A stretch of 64,000 nt of DNA from Desulfobacterales bacterium (GCA_018335195.1 JAGXKN010000002.1:117759-181758); one strand, 5' to 3'. Positions 22,349-33,534 are shown, numbered from the stretch's first letter. Numbers and translations: made by a program. The notes: generated from the letters alone by a model not told the origin.

Positions 22349-24391
22349 ATGACCTCGAAGCCTTCCGATGAAAGCCTGGAACAAAGGGTAAAAGCACTGG
22401 AAAGACAACTTTCCGAATGCAAACAGGCCGAAGCGGAGATCAGATATTCAGAACACCGTTACCGCCTGATGATTGAAGCCGCAGGGGACCTGGTTTTTTC
22501 CGTGGATCAAAGCGGCAATTTTGTTTATATCTCCCCGAACTGCGAAACCATTCTGGGTTATCCGCAGGAAGCCTTTGAGGGGAGATCTTTTGAACCGTTT
22601 GTTCATCCGGATGATGTAAGCGGGATTCTTGAGGCCGTATCCGAGGTTTTCCAGCAATTCGGCCAGTCGCCGGAGGCGGAGGTAAGCCGCCTGACTGTGG
22701 AATTCAGGGCAAAAACCCGGTCCGGTGCGTGGAAATGGCTGTCTGCCAGAAATATGGTGGTGGAAGAAAAAAACGGCATTCTGGAGCTGGTCTGCATTGC
22801 CAGAAGCATTACGGAAAAAAAGGAGGCTGAAAAAAAGCTCCTGGAAAGCGAGCAGCGATACCGGCTGCTGGTCGAGGCCTCCAATGATCTGATATGGACC
22901 TTTGATCTCACAACAATGAGCTTTTCGTATTGTTCCCAATCAATCGAGCGGCTTCTGGGATATACCCCGGAGGAGGCAATCGGCGCCAGCCTGGATGATA
23001 TCTTTTTCCCGGAGGGGAAAAGGCAGGTGATGGCGGCTTTTGGCAGCGTTATCTCCGGTGAAAGTGATACGGACCGCGTTTTTATCGCCGGGGAGCACCG
23101 CAGAAAGGACAACGGAGTGGCCTGGATGGAAATCAATGCATTGCTGCACCGGGATGAATATCAGCGGCCCGTATCCTTTTCAGGCGTTTCCCGGGATATT
23201 ACCGAGCGAAAAAAAGCCGAACAGGAAAGAGAGCAGTTGCAGGCACAGCTTCGTCACGCCCAGCAGATGGAGGCGGTTGGCACACTGGCAGGCGGTATCG
23301 CGCATGATTTCAATAATATTCTTTCCTCCGTGATCGGGTTTACCGAACTTTCCCTTGACGAGGTGCCTGAAGGAAGTCTGCTGCACAAAAATCTCTCCCA
23401 GATCCTGGTAGCCGGAAACCGGGCCAGGGACTTGGTCAAGCGGATTCTGGCTGTCAGCAGACAGGAAGAGCAGGGCTTTGACTCAATCCCGATTACCCCG
23501 CTGCTCAAGGAGGCGCTGAAAATGCTTCGTGCCACCATCCCCGCCTCCATCGAGGTTCGGGAGGACATTTGCAGCCGGGAGCTGATAGTGCACGCGGACC
23601 CCACCCAGCTTCATCAGGTGATTGTCAACCTGGTAACCAACGCCAGGCAGGCCATGCCCGAGGAAAGCGGGGCACTGGAAGTCTCCGTGGAACCGGTCCG
23701 TTTTAATGAAGACGTTCAAAGGAAATTTCCGGAGCTGGGCCCGGGCGATTATGTGTGCATCTCGATCAGCGATACAGGGGCGGGCATTTCGAAGCAATAC
23801 CTGGAAAAGATTTTTGAACCGTACTACACGACCCGGAAAGAGGGAACGGGCACGGGCCTGGGGCTTTCCGTGGTCCACGGCATCGTAACCGGTCATAAGG
23901 GCCATATTGCGGTGAACAGCGAGCCCGGGACCGGAAGCACGTTTTACGTCTACTTGCCGCTTGCCAAACAGGAGCAAAGACAGGAACAGGAGACCGCCGG
24001 GGCATTGCCCACCGGCACGGAACACATTCTCTTGGTGGACGATGAACAGCCGATTGTGGCAATTCAGCAGCATCACCTGGAGCGGCTCGGATATCAGGTG
24101 ACCCCGAGAACCAGCAGCACTGAAGCGCTGGCCGCGTTTCAGGCCAACTCCGCAAGATTTGATCTTTTGATCACAGACATGGCCATGCCGAACATGACCG
24201 GGGAGCAACTGGCACAGGCAGTCAAGAAAATCCGTCCGGATCTGCCGGTGATTCTGTGTACCGGATACAATCAGAAATTCACAGTCAGCGGCGCCGGCGA
24301 GGAAGTAAACAGCGTGCTCATGAAGCCGGTGGACAGGACGGAAATGGCAAGAACCGTCCGAAAAGTTCTGGATCATGAATCCGCGTTTTGA
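22349..24391 (+). CDS. PAS-PAS hybrid sensor histidine kinase with C-terminal receiver
   Basis: AGGIAHDFNNILSSVIGF H-box, GTGTGLGLSVVHGIV G-box, receiver LLITDMAMPNMTG. Start MTSKPSDES. Confidence 0.9.
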   Translation: MTSKPSDESLEQRVKALERQLSECKQAEAEIRYSEHRYRLMIEAAGDLVFSVDQSGNFVYISPNCETILGYPQEAFEGRSFEPFVHPDDVSGILEAVSEVFQQFGQSPEAEVSRLTVEFRAKTRSGAWKWLSARNMVVEEKNGILELVCIARSITEKKEAEKKLLESEQRYRLLVEASNDLIWTFDLTTMSFSYCSQSIERLLGYTPEEAIGASLDDIFFPEGKRQVMAAFGSVISGESDTDRVFIAGEHRRKDNGVAWMEINALLHRDEYQRPVSFSGVSRDITERKKAEQEREQLQAQLRHAQQMEAVGTLAGGIAHDFNNILSSVIGFTELSLDEVPEGSLLHKNLSQILVAGNRARDLVKRILAVSRQEEQGFDSIPITPLLKEALKMLRATIPASIEVREDICSRELIVHADPTQLHQVIVNLVTNARQAMPEESGALEVSVEPVRFNEDVQRKFPELGPGDYVCISISDTGAGISKQYLEKIFEPYYTTRKEGTGTGLGLSVVHGIVTGHKGHIAVNSEPGTGSTFYVYLPLAKQEQRQEQETAGALPTGTEHILLVDDEQPIVAIQQHHLERLGYQVTPRTSSTEALAAFQANSARFDLLITDMAMPNMTGEQLAQAVKKIRPDLPVILCTGYNQKFTVSGAGEEVNSVLMKPVDRTEMARTVRKVLDHESAF

Positions 24392-26600
24392 TCCGTTTCC
24401 CGGTCCAGCACTTCCCGGACTTTGGCAGTCAGATCCTTTATGGAAAAGGGTTTCTGGAGAAAGGCCGCGCCTTTTTCCGGGATGCCGCGGTTGACGACCA
24501 CGTCCGCTGTGTATCCTGAAATGTAAAGCACCTTCAGGCCAGGGTGTTTTTTCGCGATTTTTGCAAACAGTTCCCTGCCGTTTATTTCGGGCATGACCAC
24601 ATCGGTCAGCAGAAGGTGTACCGGGCCCTCGTGCTGCGCCATTACTTTCATTGCAATGTCCCCGTTTTCCGAGGCCAGGACCGTATAGCCCTGCCGCGTG
24701 AGTACGGCATGTGCGAGTTCCCGCACCTGAGGGTCGTCTTCTGCCAGCAGCAGGGTTTCTGAGCCTTCGCTGAAGCTGCCTTCGGTGTCCTGCCGGGTAT
24801 TGTCTTCAGCCGCCGTGCAGTCGTCTGCAGCCGGCAGGAAAATCTTCATCGCGGTGCCCGCGTCCGGTTCACTGTCGGCCCAGATGCTTCCCCCGTGCTG
24901 TTTGACGATGCCGTAGACCGTGGACAGTCCCAGGCCGGTGCCTTGTTCTCCCTTGGTGGAGAAAAACGGCTCGAACAAAAGTGTACGGGTTTCTTCATCC
25001 ATTCCGAATCCGGTATCACTGACAGCGAGCATGAGATGGCGGTCGGGCCGGATATCCGGGCGGGCGGCCGTATACGTATCATCCAGGTCTGCCGCCGCGG
25101 TTTCGATTGTCAGTCTGCCGCCGTTGGGCATGGCGTCTACGGCGTTGATCGCCAGGTTCATGATCACCTGTTCGATCTGGCCGATATCTGCCTTGACCAT
25201 GGGAATATCTGGTGACAGGCTGAGTTCGAGTGTCATGTCTTCGCGGATGGTGCGGCGCAGCAGCTTTTCAAAATTGCTTACCGCGTGGTTCATGTCCACC
25301 GGTACGTATTCCATGCTCTGCTTGCGGCCGAAGGCCAGGAGCTTGCGCACCAGATCCCGGGCCCGGGAGCCGGCGTACAGAATTTCTTCGGCAAATTTCT
25401 GCCGGGTGTCACCCGCTCCCGGGTCAGAGGCCAGCATCTCGGCGTAGCCCAGGATGGGCGAGAGCAGATTATTGAAATCATGGGCCACGCCGCCGGCCAG
25501 CCGGCCTATGGATTCCACCTTCTGGGCCTGGCGGTATTGCTCCTCCAGCCGGGCTTTTTCTTCTGCCATCCGTTCGTGTTCGGTTGTGTCCTCGACGATT
25601 CCCATCCCGCCGTGGATAATCCCGTTTTCATCGGTCAGGGGCGCGAAAAAGACCCGCGCCCGGATAACGTTTTCAGCGGTCACGGCGTGGTACCATCCGT
25701 TGAAGAATCCGTGTTTTCCGCTTATGGCATCTCGTAGCGCCGAAACAATCTGTTGATCGGGCAAATCCAGCATGTTCAAACCGATCAGTTTTTCCCGGGA
25801 AGAGCCAAGGCTATCTACGAAGCGGTCATTGCATGCCGTAATGCGGCCTTCCGAGTCAAAGTGCAAAAATCCGAGCGGCGCGTTTTTAAAAATCAGGCGG
25901 TATTTTCCTCGCTTCTCTGCATATCCGCCTTGGCCCGGTCTTTTTCCCGGGCCTGGCTTCGCCAGCCCCGGATGGTGACCGTCCACAAAAAGGCCAGAAG
26001 GCCAAGGCAGACCGAGGCTACGCAGATCATGAGCAGGGCCCGGGTTTTTTGAGAGGCGATTTCCTTTTGAATCCGCTGCTGGATCAAATCCATCAGCTCG
26101 TCCGTGGTTTTTTCAAAACCGCGCTGATTCTTTGTATACTGCCAGCCGGCCAGAAGCATGCGCGCCTCTTTTTTATCCCCGTGGCTCACCATCTCGTAAG
26201 CCTTTTTTTCAATGCGGCGGATATTGTCGAGATAGGTTTCGATTCGGCCGGTCTTGCGAATAATGGCGTCAGAAGGGCTCAGCCCGGGGATTTCCCGGAG
26301 GGCCTGCTGCAGTTCGGGTTCCGTCTGATCATAGGCTTTTTGCCATTTCAGGTTGCCGCTCAAGGTGCTCAGACGGGTGGTCATCTGCATGGTTTCAGCG
26401 TGCAGCAGCAGTTTCCAGGAGTTGCGTTCCGCAGCCAGTTCCCGGTCTTTGAAAGAACTCAGCAGGTTGAACGAAAAAATCAGATTCCATCCCAGAAGTA
26501 TGATCAAAAAGAGCGTAACCGCGATGGAGGCAATGAACCAGGGCCGGACCGGGATTTCCTTTTTCGGGGGCGTATTTTGGGCGTTATTTTTTTTCTGCAT
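24373..26600 (-). pseudogene. Hybrid sensor histidine kinase (TM sensor + PAS + HK + receiver) split by a 1-nt frameshift
   Basis: Upstream frame 25893-26600 ends ..DMQRSEENTA*. The downstream frame begins within it and continues ..KYRLIFKNAPLGFLHFD. Adding one A to the A-run (plus-strand T-run ~25903-25906) gives SEEKYRLIF. Confidence 0.8.
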
Positions 26601-26750
26601 GTCTGGTTTGCTGCGGAACCGGATTTTGAAGTTCAGTCATTCGGATTTGTTTTGATATTTGGGTTTTGGATTTCGAATTTATTGCTCAGCATGTTTTCGT
26701 GCGCCCCTTCAGGGGGAGAGCGAAGGCTTTCCGCTGTGCGGGAGAAGTGC

Positions 26751-27665
26751 TTACTTGATCCATTGCGCCACAAGTTCCGGATGATTGGCCACCCACTTTT
26801 TGGCGGCTTCCGGATAAGATATGTTTTCATCCCGTGCCATTAGCTTGACTTCTGCCAGGTCCCCGGGATGCCAGTAAAAATTATCGAAAAACGCGTAGAC
26901 CTCGGGCATGTCCTGCTTGAGCTTTTTGCGGACAATCGTGGCGATGTGTTCCTTGCGGCCGTAGATCTTTTTCGGGTCATCCAGGTACGTAAGATCCCAT
27001 TCGGCGAATTTCCAATGGGGCCTCCAGCCGGTCACAACAATCCATCGCTGCTGGTCAATGGCGTTTCCAAGGGCCGTGGTCATGGTGGGCCCGCTTCCGG
27101 ACACGAGCTCGAAGGCCGAAAGGCCGTAGGCATCTATTACAGCGGCGGTTTTTCCCATGATCCCGGCGTACGGGTCAATTCCGATAATTTTATTGTCAAA
27201 TTTTGGGGCATGGGCATTTAATTCGGCAATCGAGTTTATCGGCACATATTCGGGAACCACCAGCCCGATTTCGGTCCCCTCCAGGTTGGGGCCGAGGTGT
27301 TCCACCTCGGCTCGATGTTCCTCCAGATATCGTTTCTGCAGTGAGGGAAGCCAGGCCGCCACCGAGGCGTCCTGGTCGCCTGCGGCAAGAGATTACCACA
27401 TGGCGATTAAAGAAACGGAGAGCAGCTCGCATTCGCGGTCAAGGCGGTTTTCGATAACGGCCTTGACCACGTGGGCACTTGCCTTTTCCGAGGCCCAGTC
27501 CACGTACACGAGTTTTACAGTTTCTTTTCGGTTTGAGCCGGCTTTATTGCCCGAATCTGCATCCTGATTATCCATGCATCCGGCAGTCAGCACAACAGCC
27601 CAAACCAGAAGACCGGCAAATGCCGCAGCCAAATACGGGTATCTGCCGCAATGCGGAAATGACAT
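26751..27665 (-). pseudogene. Glycine-betaine/proline-type (OpuAC) ABC substrate-binding lipoprotein interrupted by in-frame TAA
   Basis: 27393-27665 (..AVVLTAGCMDNQ.. lipobox) and 26751-27362 lie in one frame; junction reads LIAMW-TAA-SLAAGDQDASVAAWLPSLQ. Confidence 0.8.
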
Positions 27666-27874
27666 GGGAAAACCTGTTCATGGTTAAATTTTGTCGTTTT
27701 GCTGAAAAAAAAAGCGCTTTCCGGAGGAACCCCCGGAAGCGCATATGATTTTGCCTGAGGGCAGCCCGGCGGTCTTCGTGAGATCCGTGGCTTTCCGTCC
27801 CATGGTCGCCCATGATTTGGCCTGATCCTCTGCCTCAGATACCTGATCAAGATTTGATTGTCAACAGGGGGAGA

Positions 27875-28663
27875 TCAACTGATCACCCGCTGCCCCGGTC
27901 TGGGACCGTCCACGGGCGGTCCGGCAAAACACTGGGCCTTTTCCATCCAGTCCCGGGCAACATCGCCTGTTACTTTGAGATTGGTGTCATCCACGTGCCT
28001 GCGCTGGACCACCACGAGGCAGAAGTCCTCGGCCGGCCCGCGCAGGCGGTTTCCAGCATCCTCCGGCCCCCAGGCCCAGAGATCGCCCGACGGGCCGGTT
28101 ACTTCCACCCGGACCGGTTCTTCGGGAACCGCCAGGCCGCGGTTGGCATATGTCCAGCCAAATGTCCGGGTCCCCAGGTAGGCGATGTGGCGCAGCCGGT
28201 TCGTGGGGGTTCGCCGGATCCGAAGGGTGTCGAAAACGTCCTGGCCGTGCGCCCAGGTTTCCATCAGGCGGGCAGTGGCAAAGGAAAGCGCGCTCATGGT
28301 CGGTCCGTACCAGGGCAGGCGGTCTTTGGGGTCGCACCCGGCAAGCGCACCCAGCATGATTTTCCGCTGCTCGCGCCACCACTGCATCAGTTCCGCCGGG
28401 GACATGTCCATGCCCATGGTCTCGAGCGTTTTTTCAAAGGCCTCAAAGTCGTTTAATACTTCATCCAGGTGTTGGTTAAACGCATCCGGCCGGGTGGCCG
28501 CCAGTGCGGCCCGGTCGTCAAAGTAGGCCAGATGGCGGATTTCATCCTTGATGCGCCAGTTCAAAAACGGGGTTTTCATTTTCCACTGGTTTTCATCCAG
28601 GCCCTCGAGAACGCCTTCGAGTTCCTCGTGCTCGGCCTTGAGATCGTTGCAGATTGTTTCCAT
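27875..28663 (-). CDS. TIGR03084/maleylpyruvate-isomerase-like (DinB fold) protein
   Basis: DLKAEHEELEGVLEGLDENQW...DEIRHLAYFDDRAALA..., METWAHGQDVFDTL. Confidence 0.7.
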   Translation of the reverse strand: METICNDLKAEHEELEGVLEGLDENQWKMKTPFLNWRIKDEIRHLAYFDDRAALAATRPDAFNQHLDEVLNDFEAFEKTLETMGMDMSPAELMQWWREQRKIMLGALAGCDPKDRLPWYGPTMSALSFATARLMETWAHGQDVFDTLRIRRTPTNRLRHIAYLGTRTFGWTYANRGLAVPEEPVRVEVTGPSGDLWAWGPEDAGNRLRGPAEDFCLVVVQRRHVDDTNLKVTGDVARDWMEKAQCFAGPPVDGPRPGQRVIS

Positions 28664-28726
28664 GAGCTTTCCTCCATTGCCTGGTGGCGGACAAAAACCG
28701 GATGCCCGGTGGATGGGATGGGCCTG

Positions 28727-29494
28727 TTACCGGCCCTTGAATTCCGGCTCGCGCTTTTCCATAAAAGCGGTAATGCCTTCTTTGGCATCTTCTGTGCCGG
28801 AAATCGTTTTGATCTGCCCGACAAGAAAATCCAGGGCATGTTCAAAGGGCATGTCCCGCATCTGATGAAAAGCCTGCTTGCCGATTTTCATCCCGATGGG
28901 ACTCTTTTTGCTTAAGTTCTCCAGTATGGCATTTACCTCGTCATCGAGATGTTCCGGTTCCGCAACGCGGGTGACCATGCCCATTTCCAGGGCCTTCCGG
29001 GCGCTGAGTTTTTCGCCCAGAAGGATCATTTCCATGGCCTTCTTGTCCAGCACGTTTCTGAAAATCAGGGCGCCGATCATCATGGGCCACAGGCCCACGT
29101 TGACCTCGGGCGTGCCGAACTTGGCGGTGTTTGCAGCCATCACGATATCACAAGCAAGCATGAACCCGGTGCCGCCGGCCAGGCAGTAGCCGTTGACCCG
29201 GGCCACAGTGGGCTTGGGAAAGCCGGTAATGCGCTTTAACAGGTCTGCATAGGCCTCTTCCGGGTTTTCGGCGGGTTCCCCGCCGGCGCCCCCCAGGTCC
29301 GCGCCCGAGCAAAAGGCCCTGGCGCCGGCGCCTGTTATACAGACTACCCGCACGGATTCATCCGCTTCGGCAGCGTCCAGGCGCTTTTGGAACAGTTCAA
29401 CGACCTGCGGGCTGATGGAATTGCGTCTTTCTTCCCGGTTGATGGTCAGCCAGGCAACCCGATCTTTCACCTCGTATAAAAGTTCCTCACTCAT
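28727..29494 (-). CDS. Enoyl-CoA hydratase/isomerase family protein
   Basis: ITGAGARAFCSGADLGG, VARVNGYCLAGGTGFMLACDIVMAA. Confidence 0.93.
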   Translation of the reverse strand: MSEELLYEVKDRVAWLTINREERRNSISPQVVELFQKRLDAAEADESVRVVCITGAGARAFCSGADLGGAGGEPAENPEEAYADLLKRITGFPKPTVARVNGYCLAGGTGFMLACDIVMAANTAKFGTPEVNVGLWPMMIGALIFRNVLDKKAMEMILLGEKLSARKALEMGMVTRVAEPEHLDDEVNAILENLSKKSPIGMKIGKQAFHQMRDMPFEHALDFLVGQIKTISGTEDAKEGITAFMEKREPEFKGR

Positions 29495-29633
29495 ATTGTC
29501 ATCCTTTATTGCTTTTGTTTCAAATCAAAAATAAGCAGAAATAATTCTGTTCAATATGTCAGTGAAAACGCCCTGCACCATTTCTTTTGCGGCCGTGAAC
29601 CGGTCGCCGGAAAGACCGGAGCAGTTGATGAAT

Positions 29634-31607
29634 TCATGCGCCTTGTTCTTCTGTTACTTCTGCGGCCAGCTTGACCAGCAACTGCTTTGGCTTGACCTGG
29701 TCCCCGGCAGACACCAGAATTGATTCCACGGTGCCGCTTCGGGCGGCAGGAATTTGATGCTGCATCTTCATCGCCTCCACAACCGCCATGGTCTGGCCTG
29801 CCTCAACAGTCTGGCCCTCGCTGACAGAAACTTCAACAACCACGCCGTTCATGGGCGAGTATATTTCTCCGGAGCCCGCAGCGTCGTCTGCAGCGGCGAT
29901 TTCCAGGGTACGGTTTTCAAAGGTGAAATGGCCGCTGCCGTCGTCGAGATAGAGCCGGTTTTCAGAAAAAGCAAACCCGGCCCGCCTGCGCACGCCCTGA
30001 TCGATATAGGCAGCACTCCTGCCGTCTGCCCCGGCCCATTGGAGCACCACTTCATTGTCTGCCGTGGTGACTGTAAATTGTTCGCCTTTTTTGACAAGAA
30101 AGACCTCGTGGTCTTTTTCATCGCATCTGAGTTTAAAGCTGTACCTGTACGGCGCGGGCGTGTGCCAGTCGGTGTCAGGTGCTGCGGGCGAAGCGCCCTG
30201 ATAGATGAGCATTGCCGCCAGGGCCAGGGTTTTTGCAGACAGGGCGTCTTCGGCCATGCTGATGTCTTCTTTGAAATGCTGCTCAATAAAGGCTGTTGTC
30301 GCCTGCCCCCCGGCAAATACCGGGTGGCGTATGATGCGTTCCAGAAACAGCTTGTTGTTGTTGAGCCCGAGAAAAACCGTATCCTGAAGCGCCGAGGCCA
30401 GGCGGCGGCGCGCCTCATCCCGGTCAGTACCCCGGCAGATGATCTTGGCGACAATGGGATCATAATAAGGGCTTATTTCCTGGCCGGCTTCAATGCCCGT
30501 GTCCACCCGGAAGCCGTCAAGCTGCGGCACCTGCCAGGCAAGCACTTTTCCGGTCTGCGGCATAAAAGACCTGCGGGCGTCTTCTGCATAAAGGCGGGCT
30601 TCAACCGCATGGCCGGACAGCGCAATCTGATCCTGGGACAGGGGGAGGGCCCCGCCGTCGGCAATACGAATCTGCCAGGAAACCAGGTCCAGCCCGGTAA
30701 TCATTTCCGTTACCGGGTGCTCTACTTGCAGGCGGGTGTTCATCTCCAGGAAATAAAAATTCTTGTCCCCATCCACCATGAATTCGACCGTGCCGGCGCC
30801 GCGGTAGCCGCAGGCCTTGGCTGCATTGACCGCGGCTTGGCCCATTTGCCGGCGAAGGGGCTCATCGACAAACGGTGAAGGGGCTTCTTCCAAGACTTTC
30901 TGGTGCCGGCGCTGGATGGAGCAGTCCCGTTCTCCCAGGTACACCGCGTTGCCGAAGTTGTCTGCAAAAACCTGGATTTCGATGTGCCTTGGCTCAACAA
31001 TCGCTTTTTCAAGGATGAGCTCGTCGCTGCCGAATGTGCTCAGGGCTTCGGCACGGGCGTTTTTAATGCTTTCCGCCAGCCTGCCCGCCTCTGTCACCAG
31101 GCGCATGCCGCGCCCGCCGCCGCCGGCCGAGGCCTTGACCATCACCGGCAGCCCGATTTTTTCCGCTTCTGCCAGCAGGGTTTCATCTGACTGGTCCGCG
31201 CCCTGGTATCCCGGAACACAGGGCACGTCTGCGGCGATCAGGGTTTCTTTGGCAAGCCGCTTGCTGCCCATCAAATCCATGGCTTCGGGCCCCGGGCCGA
31301 TAAAGACAAGTCCGGCTTCTTCGCAGGCGCGGGCGAATTCGGCATTTTCCGCCAGAAACCCGTATCCGGGGTGAACCGCATCCGCTTCTGTCAGCCGGGC
31401 CGCCTCGATGATGTTTTTCTTCGCCAGATAGGACTGCCCCGCGGCCGGCGGACCGATACATACGGCTTCGTCTGCAGCGGCAACGTGCAGGGCGTTTGTG
31501 TCCACCTCGCTGTGGACCGCCACCGTGCGATAGCCCAGATTTTTGGCGGTCCGGATGATCCGCAGGGCGATTTCTCCGCGGTTTGCAATCAGAATTTTAT
31601 TGATCAT
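29634..31607 (-). CDS. Acyl-CoA carboxylase alpha subunit (biotin carboxylase + BCCP)
   Basis: INKILIANRGEIALRIIRTAKNLG, GGGGRGMR, C-terminal biotinyl motif VVEAMKMQHQI. Confidence 0.93.
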   Translation of the reverse strand: MINKILIANRGEIALRIIRTAKNLGYRTVAVHSEVDTNALHVAAADEAVCIGPPAAGQSYLAKKNIIEAARLTEADAVHPGYGFLAENAEFARACEEAGLVFIGPGPEAMDLMGSKRLAKETLIAADVPCVPGYQGADQSDETLLAEAEKIGLPVMVKASAGGGGRGMRLVTEAGRLAESIKNARAEALSTFGSDELILEKAIVEPRHIEIQVFADNFGNAVYLGERDCSIQRRHQKVLEEAPSPFVDEPLRRQMGQAAVNAAKACGYRGAGTVEFMVDGDKNFYFLEMNTRLQVEHPVTEMITGLDLVSWQIRIADGGALPLSQDQIALSGHAVEARLYAEDARRSFMPQTGKVLAWQVPQLDGFRVDTGIEAGQEISPYYDPIVAKIICRGTDRDEARRRLASALQDTVFLGLNNNKLFLERIIRHPVFAGGQATTAFIEQHFKEDISMAEDALSAKTLALAAMLIYQGASPAAPDTDWHTPAPYRYSFKLRCDEKDHEVFLVKKGEQFTVTTADNEVVLQWAGADGRSAAYIDQGVRRRAGFAFSENRLYLDDGSGHFTFENRTLEIAAADDAAGSGEIYSPMNGVVVEVSVSEGQTVEAGQTMAVVEAMKMQHQIPAARSGTVESILVSAGDQVKPKQLLVKLAAEVTEEQGA

Positions 31608-31898
31608 GATTTGTCTCCAATGGGTCTGTATATACTTTGAAGTTTTTTAGATTTTACTGAATGAATGCATGGAAACGCCTTCAGGTAAAATCCGAAATCC
31701 GAAACAAATTCGAATATCAAATCACCAAATATTCAAAACGCCTCTTTGACAAATTGTCGTTTATGTCATTTCGCATTTGGTTTTTCATTGTTTCGGTTTT
31801 CGTGCTTCGGATTTCGAGTTTGGGGGTCAGAATCAAAATTTCGGCTCAGATATCTCGCAACCGTTCAAATTGGAAATTAAAAGTATTTTTGAGCCGCC

Positions 31899-33512
31899 CT
31901 ACATCCTTGCAATCCCGAAGGTATTGGTCCTGACCTTTCGAATTTCGGCTTCCCGGCAGATCCCGAGCACAAAGGCCAGTATGCGCCGGGTATCCCGGGG
32001 ATCAATCAGGCCGTCGTCCCACAGCCGGGCGGTGTTGGCAAGAGCGTGGGAACGCTCCTCCAGTGCCTGCCGGGTGTCTGCCTCGATCTGGTCCAGGAAG
32101 TTTTCATCCACCTGGCCCATTTTTTCCATGCGGGCGTGGGCCACCTGTCGCAGCACGCTGCCCGCCTGGGCCGGCCCCATGATTGAGACCACGCTGCGGG
32201 GCCAGGCAAATACGAAATCCGGCCCCATGCCCCGGCCGCACATGGCATAGTTGCCCGCCCCATAGGAGCCGCCCACGATCACCGCGATTTTGGGGACCGT
32301 GCAGTTGGTCACCGCCTGGATCATCTTGGAGCCGTGCTTGATAATTCCCAGGCGCTCGGGCTCGGTGCCCACGAGAAACCCGGTGGTATTGTGCAGAAAG
32401 ATCAGCGGCGTGTCGGATTGCTCGCAAAGCTGCATGAACTGGGCGGCCTTGGCCGAGCCGTCCGAGGTGATCGGCGAATTGTTGCCCAGCACGCCGCAGG
32501 CATGGCCGTGCAGCTCGATAAAGGCGCAGACCGTGCCCTGGTCGTATTCCGGCTTGAAGTCCAGGATGTCCGATCCGTCGGCAATCCGGGCGATAATCTC
32601 GCGGCAGTCATACGGGGTCTTGGGGTCCTCTGGAACCACGCCGATCAATTCATCCGGGGAATAGAGCGGCGCCTGGAAATCATCTGTCTCAATTCCGGGC
32701 ATATTTTTATTCCAGTGCAGCTTGGCCACGATTTCCCTGGCAATGCGGATGCCGTCCGCGTCGTTTTCCGCCAGGTAGTCGGATACCCCGGAAACCTCGC
32801 AGTGCAGCTCGGCACCGCCGATTTCCTCGTCGGTGGCGATTTCGCCGGTGGCGGCCTTGAGCAGCGGGGGGCCTGCAAGATAGACAGTTGACTGGCGGCG
32901 GATCATGACGATGTAGTCGGACAATCCCGGCTGGTATGCCCCGCCCGCTGTGGCGCTGCCGTGAACCACGGTGATCTGGGGAATTCCCGCAGCCGAAAGC
33001 CTTGCCTGGTTTGCAAAAAAGGCCCCGGAGTAGCCGAACATGTCGCCGGCTTCCCGCAAATCCCCGCCTGCGCTCTGGGCCAGCACGATCAGGGGCATTT
33101 TTTTGTTCAGCGCGATCTGCTGCATGTTCATCCGTTTTTCCGCGCCAAACCGCGAAATGCTGCCGCCCTTTGTCAGAAAATCGTCCACGTAAACCGCGCA
33201 CCGGGTGCCCTGGACATATCCGATACCGGCGATACAGGTTCCGCCGGCAGCAGAGCCGTCCGTGTCGTTTCCCTGCATGTAGCCGGCAAGCGAATAGAGC
33301 TCCAGAAACGGCGCGCCCGGGTCGAGCAGCAGGTTCAGTCGCTCGCGCGGGCTGATGTAGCCCCTTTTCCGGTAGCGCGGGATCTTGGCTTCCGCCGTGG
33401 CCAGGACGCGCTGCTCGATGTCGCGGACCTCCTGTACCCCGGCCTCCATGTGTTCCCGGTTAGCCAGGAATTCCTCTGACTGCGGATTGATTTGGGACTG
33501 GAAAACTGGCAT
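31899..33512 (-). CDS. Acyl-CoA carboxylase beta (carboxyltransferase) subunit, methylcrotonyl/geranyl-CoA carboxylase-like
   Basis: GTCIAGIGYVQGTRCAVYVDD, VHGSATAGGAYQPGLSDY, GGSYGAGNYAMCGRGMGPDFVFAWP. Confidence 0.9.
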   Translation of the reverse strand: MPVFQSQINPQSEEFLANREHMEAGVQEVRDIEQRVLATAEAKIPRYRKRGYISPRERLNLLLDPGAPFLELYSLAGYMQGNDTDGSAAGGTCIAGIGYVQGTRCAVYVDDFLTKGGSISRFGAEKRMNMQQIALNKKMPLIVLAQSAGGDLREAGDMFGYSGAFFANQARLSAAGIPQITVVHGSATAGGAYQPGLSDYIVMIRRQSTVYLAGPPLLKAATGEIATDEEIGGAELHCEVSGVSDYLAENDADGIRIAREIVAKLHWNKNMPGIETDDFQAPLYSPDELIGVVPEDPKTPYDCREIIARIADGSDILDFKPEYDQGTVCAFIELHGHACGVLGNNSPITSDGSAKAAQFMQLCEQSDTPLIFLHNTTGFLVGTEPERLGIIKHGSKMIQAVTNCTVPKIAVIVGGSYGAGNYAMCGRGMGPDFVFAWPRSVVSIMGPAQAGSVLRQVAHARMEKMGQVDENFLDQIEADTRQALEERSHALANTARLWDDGLIDPRDTRRILAFVLGICREAEIRKVRTNTFGIARM

Positions 33513-33534
33513 AGGTGCTTTCCTTTACGATGGT

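Noticed and set aside
25893-25986. Overlapping kinase ORFs as a programmed frameshift product
   Set aside because: Only a short A4 run and no obvious slippery heptamer or stimulatory structure was noted; a simple indel is more likely.
27384-27395. Second recoded-stop candidate in the betaine-type binding protein
   Set aside because: The codon is TAA, which is not a known Sec or Pyl codon. A CAA-to-TAA nonsense change is simpler.
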